NCBI GenBank assembly: GCA_040954595.2
Contig: CM082598.2
Span: forward strand, 1,798,001 to 1,862,000
DNA length: 64,000 nucleotides
Source of the DNA: Balanoglossus misakiensis
Lineage: Eukaryota; Hemichordata
Reading direction: 5' to 3'
The notes under the pieces were generated by a model. That model made no database searches, had not been told where the DNA came from, and worked only from the letters and a program-made list of their open reading frames with translations. The stretch's first letter is position 1, and every line of letters begins with the position of its first letter. Of the stretch, positions 1 to 10,992 are shown piece after piece. The position numbers were made by a program, and so were the translations under genes.

Positions 1-176
1 TCGGTTGATTGGGAAAAGTCCAGAACATGTGAACGTTCCCTACAGAATATTAGGGATGGAAATTGACAATGCTACGTTGTCAATTGCTTTGGATTTATAG
101 TGATTTCAAACTGAAAAGTTTGCAAGAAAACAACATGTATAATTATTTAACAAATTTTTTTTTCATTTTATTTCAG

Positions 177-217
177 ACGTCTGTGTAGAATGTGACAAGA
201 TTACTCACTCAGTCATC
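177..217 (+). other. SINHCAF: SINHCAF 5'UTR portion of first coding exon
   Basis: A polypyrimidine tract and TTTCAG acceptor end at 176, so the exon with the start codon begins at 177. An upstream non-coding exon must therefore lie left of the window. Bases 1-176 hold intron sequence only. Confidence 0.7.
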
Positions 218-305
218 ATGTTTAGTTTCCACAAACCCAAGGTTTATCGTAGTGGGAACGGTTGTTGTATTTGTAAAGCGAAGTCCTCAAGCTCCAGATT
301 CACGG
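218..305 (+). CDS. SINHCAF: SINHCAF coding exon 1
   Basis: Residues 1-29 plus one base of codon 30. Contains the first zinc-site pair, C16 and C19. Donor GTAGGT at 306. Confidence 0.93.
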
Positions 306-2941
306 GTAGGTTCTGTTCGTTACACGTCTTTGGATTCATTTGCTCATTCAACCCAGTGGAAGAAATGAGAGTGGGAGGATGAAATGTTACGATGTTCTTA
401 GACTAGTACTTTCCCCGCAAGCCGACTGCTGAGTGTTGGAGAGCTCCATATCCCCAGCTGTTTAAATGAAAATAATTTACGAATGTGTAATACACATGCC
501 TATAAACTCTCTCCAGATGGTGTAAGGATGACATGGTTGGGATTTATAGTAATCCAATTTGATTGGTTGATTAATTGATTGATTGATTAAAATTATTCTG
601 TAAGCCAACTGCCTGCAGTATGAACCAGAATTGACAGTAAACAGTTGAGCATATCGTAAAATTCATGACACTGTATTCTGATTTTGATCAAGATCTTGTC
701 AACAGATTTCAAATAAAATTTAATCCCTCTGTAGAGAATTGATTAGCTGTACCCTTTCAGCCAGATTTTGTGTCTTGTCTCGTTAAAATTTCCAAGACAG
801 ATGACAATGCTTCTGCTCATGGGGAATATGAAAATTCTGGAACAGAGTGTGTGTGGGCGATGTTTTCTCAATTGCATCTCTCGGTATATACACATTAGCC
901 TCCGGGCAATAAAATTAACAAACAGTGAGGATTTTATGTGAAATCTAAATTTTCCACAAAATTGACCACAGTTGCAGTTTTCCAAAATTTGAACATTTTT
1001 TGACTTGGGAAATTGCTAAGCCCCATGAAAATTATAATGAGGTGATTGCAATCAATAGTTGAAAAATACCGTAACTACTCTATTTTTTTGGCCATTGTAA
1101 AATCAGCAAAGTTTGTTAATCAAACTTACAATTTTTAACAGAACTGTTGTCCTTTTTTTACAGACAGCAAAAAATACGAAGCAGACTTTGAAAAATGCTT
1201 CCAACTGAAAACAGAGAAGAGAACAGGAGAGATCTGCAATGCTTGCGTACTCCTTGTCAAGAGGTGGAAGAAATTACCCTCAGGAACTGAACGAAATTGG
1301 CATCATGTGAGTTTGTGTGGATGGCTGGTTAGATAATTAAGAGTCGAAGCGCTCTGTGGAATGTTTTCTTGTGGTGACAGTAATTGGCAGGGCATCCCAC
1401 TATAGTCCACAGTCTATTTGAGTGTTCGTTTACTGTGTACCAACTGTAGTAGCCTTTTCAAAGTGGCCACTAAATAGAGGTGGCCACTAACACAGGTTTG
1501 ACTATACAGTCGAACCTGTCTATAGTGGCCAGTCAAGGGACTTTCCTAAATTGGCCTTTATAGCCAGGTGGTCTTATAGACAGGTCAATTAATGTACATG
1601 TGAATTGCCCAGGGCTTCACAAAGTGGCCACTATATAGAGGTGGCCACTAACACAGGTTTGACTATATTCTTAATTTTGTTTGGCATTTGTTCTTGTGCA
1701 GGTGGTAGATGCCAGGGCCGGGCCGGGAACCAAAGCAATAAACAAGAGCAAGAACAAACTGAAATTGAACAAGCGACCGTTGAAGAAGAGACGCCATCGA
1801 CGTCTTCTCACCATCCAGAAGAGGGACCAGTCGGAATCGGACGACGCAACTGGTTAGTGGAAATTTGTGGTTGAAATCGTCGTCTCAAAAGCGAGAGTGG
1901 TTTTTAGAAGTCTGTGAACTTCCAGTGTTGTCTAAAATGCCCCTTGTCCTCTGGCATCCTGTTTGAAACACTGTGATATTCAGTTTTTTAGGCTTGAAAA
2001 AATAAAATGCCTTGGTACCCCTGGCAAATAGTATACAACAAAATATACATGGTCACCAACTAAAATATCATTACTTTTATTTTCCATCTGTGGCAGGCAA
2101 TGATGATAGCTGCGATTATTCCTCGTCAAGGCGTCGTCATTCCAGTGGCAACATTCCCAGTCCGACGCCAAGCGACAGCTCGGACGACGGATCGTTTGGT
2201 TCATCCGGAAGTAGTCGCAGGAAGAGGCTGACCACGGATTCCAAGACTGCTTTTGATTTTCCGCCGTCAGTCCGTGCATTCCTGGATCTGTCGTTCTGGA
2301 AAAAGTAAGTTGTCAATACTGGCCAACTTTTTGTTTCCCAAATAAGGAAATTTCAAAGACAGTTTTACACACCAATGTAATGTTTGGAAATTAGCCTAGT
2401 GTAATCAGTAAAACATATTTTCAATCTGTGGAAAATTTATTCATCTGGGTTTTATCAAAGAATACTAGTAACTTATAAGTTGTTATATCTGGAGAACTGC
2501 ATAACCAAGTTGCCTGGACTCTTCTTTGGTCAGAAATGAGACAGTTTTACTTATTTAAAAAACTGACAAAAGTTGTCAATTTCTGATAATGTGATTGATC
2601 TTGATTCTGAATTCAGGGAAGAGGTGTGCTGCGGAACCATCTTCCGAGGCCCTCGTGGTGAAGTGCTGGTTGACCCGCAACTGTTGAAGCCATGCAAGGG
2701 ATGCACCACCAACAAGCAGCAGTCTCCATTCAACAAGGCGGACTCGGCTGGGGAGGAGAGTGAAGAGGGCGCGAGCAGCACGGCCAGCTCTCCGACGTCC
2801 AAGACTCCCGCCGAGGTCCCGTTCCAACAAGCAGTGATGATCAAAAGTGACGCCATGGACACAAGTGGGCCCATCCTTCCGTCGAAGGCAGAACAAAGTA
2901 CTAACATCATCCCCTTATCCTTGCCACAGGTAGCTTATTGA
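218..2941 (+). CDS. SINHCAF: SINHCAF (FAM60A), Sin3-HDAC complex-associated factor; 5 coding exons, 304 aa
   Basis: Join 218-305, 1164-1306, 1702-1852, 2097-2304, 2617-2941 (915 nt, 304 codons plus stop; all introns GT-AG). The product is a nuclear subunit of the Sin3-histone deacetylase corepressor. The start MFSFHKPKVYRS, the CCICKAKSSSSRFTDS block, CNACVLLVKRWKKLP and NWHHVVDARAGP are hallmark SINHCAF segments. C16-x2-C19 and C54-x2-C57 form the GATA-like zinc site. A second conserved block (residues about 189-222, FLDLSFWKK then CCGTIFRGPRGEVLVDPQLLKPC) closes the homologous part. Between them lie a Lys/Arg-rich stretch (a likely nuclear localisation signal) and a Ser-rich acidic linker. 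The protein is longer than the human one (about 221 aa as I recall), mostly through the linker and a Ser/Glu-rich C-terminal tail. The start is the ATG right after a 41-nt 5'UTR stretch. A CAG/gtagct at 2929/2930 could be an alternative donor that would change the last few residues. Confidence 0.95.
306..1163 (+). other. SINHCAF intron 1
   Basis: AT-rich intron of 858 bp with a short GATT-rich run near 549-588. I see no coding or RNA gene in it. Confidence 0.8.
1164..1306 (+). CDS. SINHCAF: SINHCAF coding exon 2
   Basis: Residues 30-77. Contains the second zinc pair C54/C57 and the basic VKRWKKLP segment. Acceptor TTTACAG at 1157-1163, donor GTGAGT at 1307. Confidence 0.95.
1459..1506 (+). 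mobile_element. 3' fragment of the TA-flanked inverted-repeat element
   Basis: AAAGTGGCCACTAAATAGAG then GTGGCCACTAACACAGG and TTTGACTATA. It directly abuts the next copy at the shared TATA. Weaker similarity may extend left to about 1390. Confidence 0.75.
1505..1667 (+). mobile_element. TA-flanked inverted-repeat element (MITE-like), full copy, 163 bp
   Basis: Left end TACAGTCGAACCTGTCTATA and right end (reverse complement) TATAGTCAAACCTGTGTTAG are imperfect inverted repeats of about 26 bp running to TGGCCA. TA at both edges suggests a Tc1/mariner-like target site. No coding capacity. It lies in SINHCAF intron 2. Confidence 0.8.
1702..1852 (+). CDS. SINHCAF: SINHCAF coding exon 3
   Basis: Residues 78-127 plus one base. 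Begins VVDARAGPGTK and continues into a strongly Lys/Arg-rich stretch ending QKRDQSESDDAT. Acceptor TGTGCAG, donor GTTAGT at 1853. Confidence 0.93.
2097..2304 (+). CDS. SINHCAF: SINHCAF coding exon 4
   Basis: Residues 128-196 plus two bases. Ser-rich linker (SSSRRRHSS, SPTPSDSSDDGS) and then the conserved FLDLSFWKK. Donor GTAAGT at 2305. Confidence 0.93.
2617..2941 (+). CDS. SINHCAF: SINHCAF coding exon 5 (terminal)
   Basis: Residues 197-304 and the stop at 2939-2941. The conserved CCGTIFRGPRGEVLVDPQLL is followed by a lineage-specific tail rich in Ser, Glu and Pro. Acceptor ATTCAG at 2611-2616. Confidence 0.9.
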
Positions 2942-5088
2942 GTCCCTCATAATTTAGACTGACCACCCCCTCAAGGTAATGAAACATCCCCACACCTAAG
3001 TGTCCTTGTTGGTCTAAAAAGTATTGAAGTGGTGACAATAGATGGTACACCAAGACCTAATAAGTTTTAAGACTGAAAATAATATACACCCTGATTGTTC
3101 CGTTAATTCTTGGGGTGCCATTAATTGTTACCATGGCAATAAACACCCCAAAACTTAGGTTTAAAAAACTTATATCTCTCTCCTGTTTCTTCCTTGTATC
3201 TTTAAGATTCATAGGTGCCAATATAGTAGTTTTTTTATCTGAATATTTTGAAGCAAACAATGTCCACACTAATCATGTGACTTGTGTTGTAATAGAGTTC
3301 TTTATTAACAACTCAACTGTTGTGAGATTTTGTGGCGTTCTTGATCTCAAAGATCAAAGGATGACAGTCTCAGACAGTGTTTGGAATTAGATTAATAATT
3401 TTAGTGTAGCTATGCAGACATGTTTTCCCTTGAGTCCCCTCCCCCCAAAGACTATGCAAATATTAGCTTCCACTAAAACGGCTCGATTTCATAAAACTTG
3501 TTCCAGGGAAAATATCTCTTGTTCAAAAACTGTCGACCAAAACAAGTTCACTTTCTGTCAGATTGTAGTCATAATTTTGTGAGGAAAGATTTTAACTGCT
3601 AGATATTTTTGACTTTTGTACCAAAATGATACGTAAGAAGTCTTACAATTTAAATATTTATTATTTACAGAAAAACATTTGAATGAAAAAATACTAAAAA
3701 AATAAAGACTATTTGCCTTGTATGTTGCTGCCATTTCTACAAAAGAAAATCATTTTACCTTTTATTTTTCAAGTGAGGTAAAGATACTGCAGTCTTCCCA
3801 AGATTTTATGATTAGAATATTGTCTATTTGGAAGGATGGCCAGAATTTCTGAATGAAACTTTATTTTTTGAAAGAGATTATTTTCCAAAGATGACATAAT
3901 TTTTAGCCTGTAACTTAAACATGAATCACTTTTAAAATGTGTTTATGAGGAAGCAAGTCTTAATGAAATGGTCAAACCTTAATTTGTGTATTTGTGATCA
4001 TGTCCTATGTAATGGGTTCGCAAGGAATATTTGTGTGATTTTTAAGTTTATGCATAATTAGGAAATCATCGTCTTGACCTTGGGGTCACACATCCTGGTC
4101 CCGTTTCATCAGACACAGGGGCTCAATCAGCCAACCAACAGATTCTAAGGTCCAAAGTACCAGGATGTACGACCTTTTGGGGTCATTCATTTGAATTCCT
4201 GAAAGGCACAGCATACTGTACATTCCAATTTGGTTATCAGTAATATTTATTTCATCTTTTATTGAAGTATTATATTTTACTTTTCATGTTTTAACAAGAT
4301 TGCAAATTGTAGTTAGTACCTAGATCACACTTACATTTCTTCTTACACAAGTAAAACTTAACAGAAACTTGCACCTTAAGTTCCGCGGTTCAATGAAAAG
4401 GTGTAAAATGAGCCCTCTTTTCTAGAAAAGTGTGATAATATAAGATACTAACACAGTAGTCATTGGCTTTGACTCAAACCCAACTCCTCAAAAACATATC
4501 ATGTTACATTCACGTAAATGAGCACAATTTTCCAATAGTTTGCACTAAAATATTATAATGTATCAAAATTCTGCAGAATAACCCTTTTTATATCACATTT
4601 AATTGACACAAGCTTGTTTGAGTGTCATTTTAACACTAGTGTGCTCCTGGGCTGTTTATTAGTACATTAATTTTGTTACTGAATTATCTAGCTGAGAAAA
4701 AATAATTGAACCTAGTACTTGACGTGATGTTAAACATAAGGTATCATTACATATGCAAGTGTTTTCTACTGTCTCAGCGGTATAAATGAAAGATAAAATG
4801 CTTCCAAAAATTGTCACTTTTCCATAAACAAGTACTTAAGTTCAGACCAAAATAGAAATTCACTGCCAATGTGTGGCCTGACCAAAGGTGTATATTTTGC
4901 AACGGGAAATCCCTAATAGGTCACAAGTTAGAAGTGATACAAACTTAGGCACACAGGCTATACCAGTGCATTATATGAATTTTGTCAAGTTATCTGTAAC
5001 AGGGTATTTCTAGATTTTATCTCTGTTCACTCTTTTCTAGAATTCCGACTGCCTGACTTCTTGAACTGTGAAATGATTTTGGAGAATC

Positions 5089-5181
5089 TTAACCCTTTCA
5101 CCTCCAGTTCCCTCTATAGTGGTCAAACTTTACCATAGAAAACAATGGATTTGGACCAAACCATAGTGGTGAAAGGGTTAA
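5089..5181 (+). mobile_element. 93-bp TTAA-flanked inverted-repeat element, copy 1
   Basis: Starts TTAACCCTTTCACC and ends GGTGAAAGGGTTAA, so the termini are perfect 14-bp inverted repeats that include TTAA. A TTAA target and a CCCTTT terminus are what piggyBac-type elements leave, so this is probably a non-autonomous piggyBac-like MITE. It has no coding capacity. Confidence 0.7.
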
Positions 5182-5386
5182 AAACAAGCAGTCCAACTAG
5201 AGTACCCTTTAAGGTTCAGAATAGTGTACCACTTACAATTCATCATGGTGTAATGATTTTAACATGTTCTCAAACTTAGGCCAGGGCTAGTCCGAAAAAT
5301 GATTTGACTTGAAAAAAGAAATCTTGTTTACTTGAGGGTGCACTAGTAACAATGATGACATCTAGTTACCAGTAGAATATAATGGT

Positions 5387-5480
5387 TTAACCCTTTCACC
5401 CCCAGTTTCCCTTTAAGAGGTCCAACCTTACTGTAAAAAAACAGTGGATTTGGACTAGACCATTGTGGTGAAAGGGTTAA
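5387..5480 (+). mobile_element. 94-bp TTAA-flanked inverted-repeat element, copy 2
   Basis: Same termini and similar interior as the copy 205 bp upstream, in the same orientation. The interior (about 70 bp) is diverged, so the copies are separate insertions or an old duplication. Confidence 0.7.
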
Positions 5481-6954
5481 ACCAATCAGCAGTCTGCTTG
5501 TTGTAAACTGTCACTTTGTATCAATAGACTGCCATAGGCAGGCTTTTGTCTTTCCGCTTCCATGGAAACTGAACTGTATCATTGTCATGGAAACAAGCGT
5601 GTGCTTTCTATATTGTATCCCACCTAGTGATGCATTCAGCATGTTAATAGAAATACTCTTCTTCACCTTTTGAGGTTATTTATTCTCGGTATTTCCAAGT
5701 AATAGTATTAACAAGATTGTGCATTTAGTAATGTAGTGTTAGATGGTGCAGTGAGAGAACCTGTTTGAAGGTGTTCCACACAAACTTCATAATGAGGATA
5801 ATTTTCATCCAACAAAATTTTAGCAGGTAAAGAAACTGATTACATTCTCAGTGATTGTTAAAACAAGTTTGGTGACAGTGTTTCATCCTAGAAATTTCAC
5901 AGTCTCTCACTGCACTAGGTGTGTAAACTATTTTTTTTTTTTTGGTAAAAGAATATGCCTGTGAAAAAGTTTGGTGCTCTGTCAACTGACTTCAACAGCA
6001 AAGCCTTTGTGTGAACCGTCCTGTTTGGCAGTAGCCTACCCACAGCTTTGTATATATCCCTTGTAATTACCATATTAGTCTTGGACAACATCTGTGCACT
6101 CCCCATGTTAGGAGCCAATCAGAATCGCTGACAGGATTGGAAAGACAAATGGAGTGTGGTACTTTAGCGTCTAGTCGTGCCCAGTTGAGATAATCTTTAA
6201 AAAAAAGAGTACATGTGATTTTTTGCCAATTTGCCTTGATATTACATAGCATTTTACTCTTTCCATAGTCAGTCAGATCCTTCCTTTTTGGGGCACAGGT
6301 TGATTGCAGATTGAAAAGTATTATTTAGAGTACAGAGATAGTGTGTGTTTAGACGAAAAAAATCATGTGAAAATTCTACAGAGAATGTATATTGGAATGG
6401 TTTAGTTTTGTACATGGGGGAAAAGGGAAGTCTTTTTTGCTATTTTTGGTCAAGGAAAGTACAAGTTTTGGAGGCTAAACCTTGGCTGGCTTTCCCTTGA
6501 AAAACTAGGAACAAGGCGAGTGTTCATTATGCCGGGATTGTTAGCTTTTAGGGGGAAAGAAGCATGGAGAGATGTCCACACGCCAGCATTTGTACTTTCC
6601 TTGCAAGAGAAGAAAGTAGTTTCGCTCGGAAACTCTTGAAAAGCACGGAAAGGTGGGGAAAAAAAGGAGACTGCCATTTACGGAAATGCCTTGCCAGATA
6701 TTAGGGAATGAACACTGGGGGAGTGTACAGTAAAACGTTGTTCATGTCGTTAGAAAGTTGAGGACAGAACTCTTATGTTGTAATATAGAATCTCTATCTC
6801 TTGATGTTCCTATACCAAGCTGTTGATTTATATATTTGTGCAAGTTGTCTTTTTCATTTTTGAAGGAGTTTGTTTCTTATTATCTTTTATGTCTTTATTT
6901 ATGCTGTATTGTATTTAACTTGATCTGTATATTTATGTGTTTGCCATGTTCCAG

Positions 6955-6960
6955 AATAAA
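6955..6960 (+). promoter_or_regulatory. SINHCAF: SINHCAF poly(A) signal
   Basis: AATAAA followed within about 25-60 bp by a T/GT-rich stretch (TTGTTTGTGCTG, TTTGTGTGGTG), the usual downstream element. Cleavage is predicted near 6975-6985. Confidence 0.65.
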
Positions 6961-6980
6961 AACAAAATCAAACATGAAAA

Positions 6981-9900
6981 GACTTGTTTGTGCTGACTGA
7001 CTTTGTGTGGTGCTCTGTCCTTATGGACACCTCTCTTTGATGCCCCTGGGCAACTAAGATTTTTACCATTACTGTAATTTAATTATAGGCGCCACCAACG
7101 ATAGAGTAATACAAACGAAATCAAGATGGCGTCGCCCATAGTATTTCAAGCATCAGCTTCACTTTTGCCAGGCCTATGTACTTTTCAGCTATAAATAAGA
7201 GTCGATTAACATTGAGCAGTGCTCTCAACTATTGCAGGAAAGTCTTGGAGAAATCTAATGTCCTGTAACATTTTGCTTTCTCGAAGTTCTTTCTTACTTT
7301 TATTTGAGTTTCACAATGGCGGTATAAACTAATCATGTGGGTAACTTTGAATTATATGTGAAACTTATAAAGCACCCGAAATTATTTATAATTGGACTAT
7401 CGACAATATATGCTCATTCAGTTTTTATTTGTAAATCATTGTGTACACTTTTCGCATGCTCATCATTGACTAAGAGGTGTCAATTTCATTGCAAAATGTT
7501 CTTTTTCGCATCATTATATCCTTGACAACAAAGATAAAACTAATTATGGCTATCATTATCAGTGGTGAAAAGTTGCTGTTGTTGTTTTGGTGTGTTTAAC
7601 GATTGTTTACGTGTGACATCGAAACAACAGACTTGTTTTTCCTGTGTGAAAAGATGTTTAACACATTGACAAAAGCATTTTCGACACATCCCAAGAGCAT
7701 TTCAATCAAGTTGATGACAATGGCACTTTATAAAGCATTGCCCCGTTCCGTTGCGACTGTTAGGCGGGTTGTTTTTTGCTGAGAGGGTACATGACACATC
7801 AAACTTTTAATTTCAGCAATTTTAGAAACATTTTCATGTAAATTTCACGCCCAACGACCAGGTCTGAGGAAATCAACCAGGTTGAAAGGAACATGGACAC
7901 TAAAACTCCTCTCCCATGACGTCACGGCATGGGAAGTCACGTGACTGGACACTATTATGGGATAGTTCAATGTACAGTTTTACCGCTACGCCATTTTGGT
8001 TCAAAAATTCGTGTTTCCCGCCGTGGTTTTGACCATCATATCACCGAAACCGAAGCCTTGGTCCCACTGACGAGCGATCACGAGAAGAGGAGAATTCTCG
8101 CTTACTATTCCTTGAGTGATTTTATTACAATTGGTGCAAGTTTGGCGCCGCCATAGCTGTTTTCAGCTCCTACATGTAGTTCAGTTTCTGGATATCGGTG
8201 CGTGTATTACAGTTCTTCCTGCACATGAACCAAATTAGGAACCGTTTTATCGTGGACGTCGGTGCAAACTGCAACATAATAATTCCTTATATCTGGTAAG
8301 TTATTCAGGTCATTCTTGATTGTTATCCAAACACGAGAGACTAACTCGTCCAAGTTTTTCCACTTTATCGCACAACGATTGGTTTTAACGTTTGTCGTGT
8401 TTCGAAAACAGAAACTAACGACGGCCGATTTTGTTGCCGAATGTCCGGCACGTCCCATCGATACCCAACTTGATATATTTGCAAATAGTGCCTGTTAAGT
8501 ATTAATACTGAACATATGTACACGTCGAAAGTAAATCATACTACCATTCTTCACGACGTTGTTCGTTATCGGTCGATAATCAACCGTCGAACCGGGAAGT
8601 AAGTTCAACGTCGGTGATCGTCAAGTAAACACGAAGGTCGTGATAATGACTATGATAATTGAATTTGGGTTTATTAACTTGTTATTGATGTGTGTTTCGT
8701 ATCAAATCTACCAATGATTGAATTTTTGACTATGAATTCTCGTCTGCCTGAATGTTAGTCCAACAATCGTTCGGTAAAAGCGAGAGCTCTAAAAAGCATG
8801 CTCCCACACCACAGCCGGCCTGTGCTTGTCTGATCTGATCTACTGCCTACGTGCATGACAAGGGCAATCAAGGGGAGTGGCGTCTGCAATGAATAATACG
8901 TCAAGATTGATCCAGAAAACACGAAAACTTATGAATGTTATAACATTTGCAACTGGCCTGCTTCAAAGATACTTAAACAGTTTGAATGATAATGTGGCTA
9001 TGACGTTTCTATCGGCGGAATGATCTTGTTTGTTGATTACGAAAGCGTTGACCCGGTTTTTGCTCGAATGACCCGACCTTTTGCTTTGAGGAAATAATTC
9101 GCAACGGCGGCCTAAAAATAGAAACTGGATACACAAGATCCTCGCTGCCAGTTTTCGTATTATGCCGACAATTCATGGGTTATCCGTGATATCAGTCATT
9201 TTTCGATAGACATCGAGTGTGCAAACATCATTAGTGACGGTTATGAGATTACATGTATGTGAATGATGTACTTGGATAGTTCATTCAACAAGTCAGTAAT
9301 GACCTTGAGAAAGTGAAAGTCATTGATTGTCCATGATATATCATAATTATTAATCATGTCTTAATTGTACAGTAAGTGTTGAAATAGCACAGATTTTTGA
9401 ATGTTTTACCAACATGAACTGAGCTGCGTCAATTTCACCATAAATGTGACGAGTGTTGAGATGCTCCTTATTCTTTTGTTTTTAATGTTTCTTGTGTATT
9501 AGGAATATTATTCCAGAAGTATTAAATTTGATCCTGGTATATATTCAGTCTCAATTAAGGAACAACATGAGAAACATGAACGCATCAATAAAGGAAGTAA
9601 ACCAGTTATTTTATTGTGACAGCTTTGGTAATTTCCTCATGTAGAGTTGATGTCATTGTTAGGGCAAATAATTCTTTTTTGTCAGCGTAAATACTGCAAA
9701 CAATGTTACAGTAATATAGTTTTCATGATATACAATGCTTTCAAGGGTAGCTGAAATGCAGTACCTATTATCTGGGAATGTTCAGCCATAATACTTTTTC
9801 AAAGTTCCGGGAACTTTTCATCTGATTTTATGTCAGTTTATGCATGAATAATCATGAACAAATGATGATGAAATAGTCTACAGATGTAGATACAGCCCAC

Positions 9901-10908
9901 ATATAATTGGTTAATTTTTGATACTTCATAGAATTATCAACCACGATATCCGTTGTCACATACCACAGTATGTTGTATAACTCTGTACAATGTATAATTA
10001 ATGAAAGAGCTATTTTTGACATATTTTTGGTGTCGTTTATCGCAATGCTGAGAAATACCCATATGTTACGCACATTTCCAGCTCAGGTCATTGATTGGTC
10101 TGATAATGTAGCAAAACCCTACCAGTGGTAACCACATCGTTCAGGAGACGACTGTGGATCTTCGGTAATTTGCATGTTTTCATGGCGACCCTCGAAAGAT
10201 CATTAAGTCCCAAAATTTGTCAGAAGTATTTTATCCAAAATTCAAGTTGAGGAGTTAGATCCTTGAAAACAGAAGTCAAATCAAGACACTTAACAAACCA
10301 TTTGCTGGTGGGTGTTGGAAATGTCAACTAACTGTTAACAGGATTATGAGGTGATAATGTTGTTATGCAAATGACCATAACCACAGAGGAAGCCCCAGTA
10401 GCTGATCCTATTTAGAGTTTATTGTTTAGTATCTGTATAATTTGGCAGTGAATTTGCCTAAGGGGATTAGATTCAAATCTCTTTTGCAAACTACAACCAA
10501 CTTGACCTCAAATGACCAAAGCATGTGATTGTGGTTCTGATATGGACTGCAAATCACTTAGGTCTGCTTGCAAAGATAATGTGTACTTGTTGAAACTTAT
10601 GACCTGCCCAGCCCTGCATTGGGAGTAGTGCTAAAAGCACTATCGTGTTGAACATCTATTGATTCCCAAATCATTCACTGGTATAATAAGATCTGCTGTT
10701 CATTTATTGTAGCTAGAATGGTATGAGCAAGCACTCCAATGTACATGCGTACTATTGTTTGACATACTTGTAAGCAGTAAAACGTGTCTGACTGTTGCAG
10801 TCCGAGTCAGCCAAATAACTTGTGCGATGAGAAAGAGCAAGGGTTACTGCACAGTGCAGATGTCAATTTGCCATTACTTTCTGACAAGGTCTCATTTTTC
10901 TGTTCCAG
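6981..10908. other. Intergenic region, probably including the PPP6R promoter and non-coding 5' exon(s)
   Basis: No coding sequence is supported. The short ORFs here show no family resemblance. Around 7900-8700 the DNA is richer in CG dinucleotides and holds promoter-type motifs: a cAMP-response element, a CACGTG box, CGCCATTTT and GGCGCC. This is the best candidate for the PPP6R start site. AAGATGGCG at 7123-7131 is a YY1-type site. Confidence 0.5.
7917..7945 (+). promoter_or_regulatory. CRE and CLEAR-type E-box pair upstream of PPP6R
   Basis: TGACGTCA, a perfect cAMP-response element, lies at 7917-7924. GTCACGTGAC, a perfect palindromic CLEAR/E-box, lies at 7936-7945. The spacing between them is 11 bp. 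Promoter function is inferred. Confidence 0.4.
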
Positions 10909-10932
10909 GTAACACCAACCACAGATTGAACC
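10909..10932 (+). other. PPP6R3: PPP6R 5'UTR portion of first coding exon
   Basis: The acceptor TGTTCCAG ends at 10908, leaving 24 nt of leader before the ATG. An upstream non-coding exon is implied but I could not locate it. Confidence 0.6.
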
Positions 10933-10992
10933 ATGTTCTGGAAGTTCGATCTTCACACCACTTCACATATAGAATCACTTCTGGACAAAGAG
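10933..10992 (+). CDS. PPP6R3: PPP6R coding exon 1
   Basis: Residues 1-20. The conserved family N terminus MFWKFDLH. Donor GTAATG at 10993. Confidence 0.93.

Larger units (their letters stand above)
2942..6980 (+). other. SINHCAF: Probable SINHCAF 3'UTR (about 4 kb)
   Basis: There is no credible coding sequence between the stop codon and the AATAAA at 6955, which has a T/GT-rich stretch downstream. The tract is AT-rich with many ATTTA pentamers, and it holds two TTAA-flanked inverted-repeat elements. The extent is inferred; earlier weak poly(A) sites may also be used. Confidence 0.55.
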
